This document shows positions 5,522 through 8,569 of a DNA stretch of 8,569 nucleotides, one piece after another. The first letter of the stretch is position 1; each line of letters starts with the position of its first letter. Under the pieces are notes generated by a model. The model worked only from the letters and a program-made list of their open reading frames with translations. It did no database searches and had not been told where the DNA came from. Where the stretch lies: contig CAYZIL010000037.1 of NCBI GenBank assembly GCA_964478515.1, positions 1 through 8,569 of the forward strand, in the 5' to 3' direction. The position numbers and the translations under genes were made by a program. Source of the DNA: HGM13233 sp964478515. GTDB lineage: Bacteria > Bacillota > Clostridia > Oscillospirales > Ruminococcaceae.

Positions 5522-6638
5522 ATGGATATTTTCGATATTTTTAAACTCTGCGGCGGACTGGCCTTTTTCCTTTACGGCATGAACGTCATGTCCTCCGGTC
5601 TCGAAAAGATGGCCGGGGGTTCGCTGGAACGCACGCTCAAGCGCATGACCTCCAGCCGGCTGGCCGGGCTGCTGCTCGGCGCGGTCATCACCGTCGCCAT
5701 CCAGTCGTCCTCGGCAATGACCGTTATGCTCGTCGGTTTTGTCAACTCGGGCATAATGCAGCTGGGCAACACCGTCGCCGTTATTATGGGCTCTAACATC
5801 GGCACGACGCTGACCGCCTGGCTGCTGTCGCTCACCGGCATACAGGGCGACAACGTCTTTTTGCGCCTGCTGCGGCCCGAATCGTTCACCCCGGTGCTGG
5901 CGCTGGTAGGAATAATTATGATGATGGCCGCCAAATCCCCGCGCAAGCGCGACGTCGGCCACATCATGCTCGGCTTTTCCGTGCTGATGTACGGCATGCA
6001 GCTGATGAGCGGCTCGGTGTCCGGTCTTGCCGACATGCCCGAATTTACTCAAATGATAACGATGTTCAACAATCCCCTGCTCGGCGTGCTCGTCGGCACC
6101 GTAGTTACCGGCGTAATTCAAAGCTCCGCCGCCTCGGTCGGTATTTTGCAGGCGCTGTCGCTGACCGGCGCGCTGTCGTACAACATGGCGGTGCCGATTA
6201 TTATGGGTCAAAACATCGGCACTTGTGTCACGGCGCTGCTGTCCAGCATCGGCACCAACAAAAACGCCAAACGCGTCGCCGCCGTGCACGTCTGGTTCAA
6301 CGTAATCGGCACAGCGGTTTGTCTGTCGGTATATTATTTGCTGCGCTCTTTGGTGAGTATACCGCTGTTAGACAGCGCAATAACTCCCTTCGGTATTGCT
6401 CTGGCGCACAGCATTTTCAACGTTGCCACGACTGCGCTGCTGCTGCCGTTTTGCAAGCAGCTGGAAAAGCTCGCTTGTCTTACCGTGCGCGAGCGGGACG
6501 CGGGCGAAAAGTACGAGCTTATTGACGAGCGCTTGCTGCTGTCACCGGCTTTCGCCATTGCCGAGTGCCGCGCGCTCACCGTGAAAATGGCCAAGCTCGC
6601 CCGCGACACCCTGCTGTTGTCCATTGACCAGCTCAGCG
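5522..6638 (+). repeat. Tandem duplication: this segment repeats at 7453-8569
   Basis: The two Na/Pi cotransporter genes are a direct duplication at 1931 bases spacing. Identity is uneven. The block 5546-5662 differs from 7477-7593 at only three of 117 positions, and 6521-6638 differs from 8452-8569 at three of 118; all six changes are synonymous. Other blocks, such as the segment coding for residues 271-287, have many amino-acid changes. The upstream regions are not alignable beyond the PhoP-like hexamers. Confidence 0.9.
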
Positions 6639-7282
6639 CTTTCAGCGAGAGCGCCGCAAAAACCATTGAGACAAACGAGGAGCTCGCCGACAACTACGAG
6701 GACAAGCTGGGCACCTACCTTGTAAAGCTAAGCAGCAAGGAACTGACCGCCGAAAACAGCAACGCAATTTCCGAGCTGCTGCACGCAATCGGCGACTTTG
6801 AGCGCATTAGCGACCACGCCGTAAACGTGCTGCGCTCGGCGCGCGAAATGCACGAAAAGGACATGCACTTTTCCGCCGCCGCCGACTCTGAGCTCAGCGT
6901 CATGATTCGCGCGCTGCGCGAAATACTCAACATGACCGTAACCGCTTTTGAAAACGACGACACCGACCTTGCCGCCAGAGTCGAGCCGCTGGAACAAGTC
7001 ATAGACGCGCTGACTGCCGAAATAAAGGCGCGCCACATTATGCGTCTGAAGCAGGGACTTTGCACTATTGAACTGGGCTTCGTGCTTTCCGACCTGCTTT
7101 CAAACTTCGGCCGCGTCTCCGACCACTGCTCCAACATTGCCGTGTGCGTCATTCAAATAAAAGACTCCGCCTTCGACACCCACGACTATTTGAACGAGCG
7201 CAAAACCTCCGGCGAGCCCCGCTTTACCGCCGACTTCAACGATTTCCGCCAGCAATACCGGCTTGAGAATTACGTCGGCTGA
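5522..7282 (+). CDS. Na+/phosphate cotransporter family protein with PhoU-like C-terminal domain (copy 1)
   Basis: A 586-residue membrane protein predicted to import inorganic phosphate with Na+ (NptA/YjbB-like, SLC34-related). The N-terminal half contains two homologous Na/Pi-cotransporter repeats. The first has AIQSSSAMTVML (59-70) and GSNIGTTLTA (90-99). The second has GVIQSSAASVGIL (197-209) and GQNIGTCVTA (229-238). The QSS motifs form the expected substrate/ion site. After about residue 315 the protein becomes hydrophilic and helical, with PhoU-type motifs FERISDHAVNV (426-436) and RVSDHCSNIA (531-540). The tail may regulate transport or signal phosphate status. The ATG at 5522 is preceded by AAAGG near 5509-5513. 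Length is typical of the transporter-PhoU fusion. A PhoP-like box lies upstream and a hairpin downstream, so it appears to be its own unit. A close paralogue follows at 7453. Confidence 0.92.
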   Translation: MDIFDIFKLCGGLAFFLYGMNVMSSGLEKMAGGSLERTLKRMTSSRLAGLLLGAVITVAIQSSSAMTVMLVGFVNSGIMQLGNTVAVIMGSNIGTTLTAWLLSLTGIQGDNVFLRLLRPESFTPVLALVGIIMMMAAKSPRKRDVGHIMLGFSVLMYGMQLMSGSVSGLADMPEFTQMITMFNNPLLGVLVGTVVTGVIQSSAASVGILQALSLTGALSYNMAVPIIMGQNIGTCVTALLSSIGTNKNAKRVAAVHVWFNVIGTAVCLSVYYLLRSLVSIPLLDSAITPFGIALAHSIFNVATTALLLPFCKQLEKLACLTVRERDAGEKYELIDERLLLSPAFAIAECRALTVKMAKLARDTLLLSIDQLSAFSESAAKTIETNEELADNYEDKLGTYLVKLSSKELTAENSNAISELLHAIGDFERISDHAVNVLRSAREMHEKDMHFSAAADSELSVMIRALREILNMTVTAFENDDTDLAARVEPLEQVIDALTAEIKARHIMRLKQGLCTIELGFVLSDLLSNFGRVSDHCSNIAVCVIQIKDSAFDTHDYLNERKTSGEPRFTADFNDFRQQYRLENYVG

Positions 7283-7309
7283 GCTGAACATTTTTTGCCG
7301 CGTCCGCCG

Positions 7310-7346
7310 CGCCGCGCCGCACAATAGTGCGGCGCGGCGACATTTT
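7310..7346 (+). terminator. GC-rich hairpin after the first Na/Pi cotransporter gene, probable terminator
   Basis: A perfect 13-bp stem (7310-7322 with 7327-7339) made only of G/C-rich sequence, with an AATA loop. It is followed by ACATTTT, so the U-tract is short and slightly displaced. It lies 27 bases after the stop codon. A run of six T (7291-7296) on the other side would serve as a better tract for minus-strand transcripts. Readthrough into the next gene is possible. Its last T residues are shared with the first hexamer of the following PhoP-like box. Confidence 0.65.
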
Positions 7347-7382
7347 ACGCGTTCTTTCGACTGACTTTACATAAATTTTACA
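7344..7382 (+). promoter_or_regulatory. PhoP-box-like array of four direct repeats upstream of the second Na/Pi cotransporter gene
   Basis: Four hexamers at exact 11-base steps: TTTACG (7344-7349), TTTCGA (7355-7360), TTTACA (7366-7371) and TTTACA (7377-7382), each separated by five bases. This is the layout of a Bacillus-type PhoP box, and more regular than the array before copy 1. The box begins four bases after the terminator stem. It supports induction by phosphate limitation; binding is inferred. Confidence 0.68.
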
Positions 7383-7398
7383 CAGAAAATACGCTGCT

Positions 7399-7428
7399 TT
7401 GACACTGCTGCCCTATTCTTTAACTAAT
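7399..7428 (+). promoter_or_regulatory. Possible core promoter of the second Na/Pi cotransporter gene
   Basis: TTGACA (7399-7404) is a perfect -35 match, followed after 18 bases by ACTAAT (7423-7428, four of six). Alternatives for the -10 are TATTCT (7414-7419) and TAGAAT (7433-7438). The PhoP-like array ends 16 bases upstream of the -35. This is further from the -10 than in copy 1, so the two genes may respond differently. Confidence 0.4.
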
Positions 7429-7452
7429 GTTTTAGAATTAAACGGGTGAGCT

Positions 7453-8569
7453 ATGGATATATTTTCTGTTTTTAAGCTCTGCGGCGGACTGGCTTTTTTC
7501 CTTTACGGCATGAACGTCATGTCCTCCGGTCTCGAAAAAATGGCCGGGGGTTCGCTGGAACGCACGCTCAAGCGCATGACCTCCAGTCGGCTGCTCGCCA
7601 TTATCCTCGGCGCCGGCATCACAATCGCCATCCAGTCGTCCTCGGCAATGACCGTTATGCTCGTCGGTTTTGTCAACTCCGGCATAATGCAGTTCGGCAA
7701 CACCATCGGCGTCATAATGGGCTCCAATATCGGCACGACGCTAACCGCCTGGCTGCTGTCGCTTATGGGAATTCAGGGCGACAACATCTTTCTGCAGCTG
7801 CTGAAGCCCGAATCCTTCTCGCCCGTAATTGCGCTTATCGGTATAATCCTTATAATGACCTCCCGCTCGCAAAAGCGCAAAGACGTCGGCAACGTTCTTA
7901 TCGGCTTTTCCATTCTCATGTACGGCATGCAGCTGATGAGCGGTTCGGTGTCCGGTCTTGCGGATATGCCCGAATTTACCAGAATAATCACGATGTTCAA
8001 CAATCCCCTGCTCGGCGTACTCGTCGGCACTGTGGTTACCGGCATAATTCAAAGCTCAGCCGCTACCGTCGGCATTTTGCAAGCGCTGTCGCTTACCGGC
8101 GCGCTGTCGTACGGCATGGCCATACCGATTATTCTCGGCGAGAACATCGGCACTTGCGTCACGGCGCTGCTGTCCAGCATCGGCACCAACAAAAACGCCA
8201 AGCGCGTCGCCGCCGTGCATATTTACATCAAGATAATCGGCACCATCGTGTGTCTGTCGGTTTTCTACCTGGCCAACGCAGTTTTTCGGTTCGCTTTTGT
8301 CGGCACGGCTATTTCGCCTTTCGGAATCGCCTTGGTACACAGCATTTTCAATATTGCCACCACTGTGCTGCTGCTGCCGTTTTGCAAGCAGCTGGAAAAA
8401 CTCGCCTGCCTGACCATCCCCGACAAGAGCACGGCGGAAGAATACGAATTCATTGACGAGCGCCTGCTGCTGTCGCCGGCTTTCGCCATTGCCGAGTGCC
8501 GCGCGCTCACCGTAAAAATGGCCAAGCTCGCCCGCGACACCCTGCTGTTGTCCATTGACCAGCTCAGCG
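7453..8569 (+). CDS. Na+/phosphate cotransporter family protein (copy 2), 3' end outside window
   Basis: The first 372 codons of a paralogue of the preceding gene, aligning with it without a single gap (constant offset of 1931 bases). It starts MDIFSVFKLCGGLAFFLYGM and keeps both transporter repeats: QSSSA (61-65) with GSNIGTTLTA, and IQSSAATVGIL (199-209) with GENIGTCVTA. The clearest differences are in the loop around residues 113-150, the second-repeat motif (Glu230 for Gln230), the membrane segment around 271-287 and the linker at 322-333. The window ends where copy 1 enters its PhoU-like tail; a similar tail is expected but not seen. The ATG at 7453 follows GGGTGAG (7444-7450), which pairs with the distal part of the anti-SD. 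It has its own PhoP-like box. It probably imports phosphate, perhaps with different affinity or expression from copy 1. Confidence 0.9.
   Translation, partial: MDIFSVFKLCGGLAFFLYGMNVMSSGLEKMAGGSLERTLKRMTSSRLLAIILGAGITIAIQSSSAMTVMLVGFVNSGIMQFGNTIGVIMGSNIGTTLTAWLLSLMGIQGDNIFLQLLKPESFSPVIALIGIILIMTSRSQKRKDVGNVLIGFSILMYGMQLMSGSVSGLADMPEFTRIITMFNNPLLGVLVGTVVTGIIQSSAATVGILQALSLTGALSYGMAIPIILGENIGTCVTALLSSIGTNKNAKRVAAVHIYIKIIGTIVCLSVFYLANAVFRFAFVGTAISPFGIALVHSIFNIATTVLLLPFCKQLEKLACLTIPDKSTAEEYEFIDERLLLSPAFAIAECRALTVKMAKLARDTLLLSIDQLS

Noticed and set aside
5450..6289. A 279-codon open frame on the minus strand
   Set aside because: It is antisense to the Na/Pi transporter and the PhoP-like box, with low-complexity H/G/Q-rich sequence. 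Its shadow reappears in the paralogue because the DNA is duplicated, so the conservation is not independent evidence.
1..8569. CRISPR array, insertion sequence, tRNA or rRNA
   Set aside because: No short regularly spaced long repeats, transposase motifs, terminal inverted repeats or RNA gene signatures were seen. The only large repeat is the duplicated transporter gene.

Overview
The window looks like part of the chromosome of a fermentative Gram-positive bacterium, most likely a Clostridia-type Firmicute. The reasons are a PRD-type PTS regulator, strong AGGAGG-like ribosome binding sites, an acyl-phosphate-dependent PlsY, and direct repeats resembling the PhoP boxes of Bacillus and its relatives. 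I cannot place it closer than that. The sequence is moderately GC-rich and densely coding. It shows no mobile element, RNA gene or CRISPR array.

Left part (1-4367, all minus strand): a tightly packed PTS and amino-sugar operon, read right to left. In transcription order it holds a MtlR/LicR-like PRD regulator, a stand-alone PTS EIIA, NanE (N-acetylmannosamine-6-phosphate 2-epimerase), a SIS-domain protein of the UPF0309/COG4821 family, and a PTS EIIB of the UlaB/GatB type that runs off the left edge. No EIIC is inside the window; it is expected just beyond position 1. The likely logic is that EIIA and EIIB pass phosphate to an EIIC that imports and phosphorylates a sugar. NanE (and possibly the SIS protein) would then convert the product to GlcNAc-6-P. 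The regulator would sense the phosphorylation state of the PTS and control its own operon. The substrate is unknown; ManNAc or a related amino sugar is the simplest reading.

Middle (4368-5367): a divergent intergenic region carries a good sigma-70-type promoter for the operon and an extended -10 promoter for plsY on the plus strand. plsY encodes the membrane glycerol-3-phosphate acyltransferase of phospholipid synthesis. It is followed by a perfect 20-bp-stem intrinsic terminator that could work in both directions.

Right part (5368-8569, plus strand): two tandem paralogues of a Na+/phosphate cotransporter family protein (two Na/Pi-cotransporter repeats; the complete first copy also shows a PhoU-like tail). 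They are separated by a GC-rich hairpin. Each has its own upstream array of TTTAC(A/G) hexamers at exact 11-bp spacing, which strongly resembles a PhoP box and suggests induction by phosphate starvation. The two copies align without gaps over the 372 codons available. They are a mosaic of nearly identical DNA blocks and clearly diverged blocks, suggesting recent gene conversion. The second copy is cut off by the right edge.
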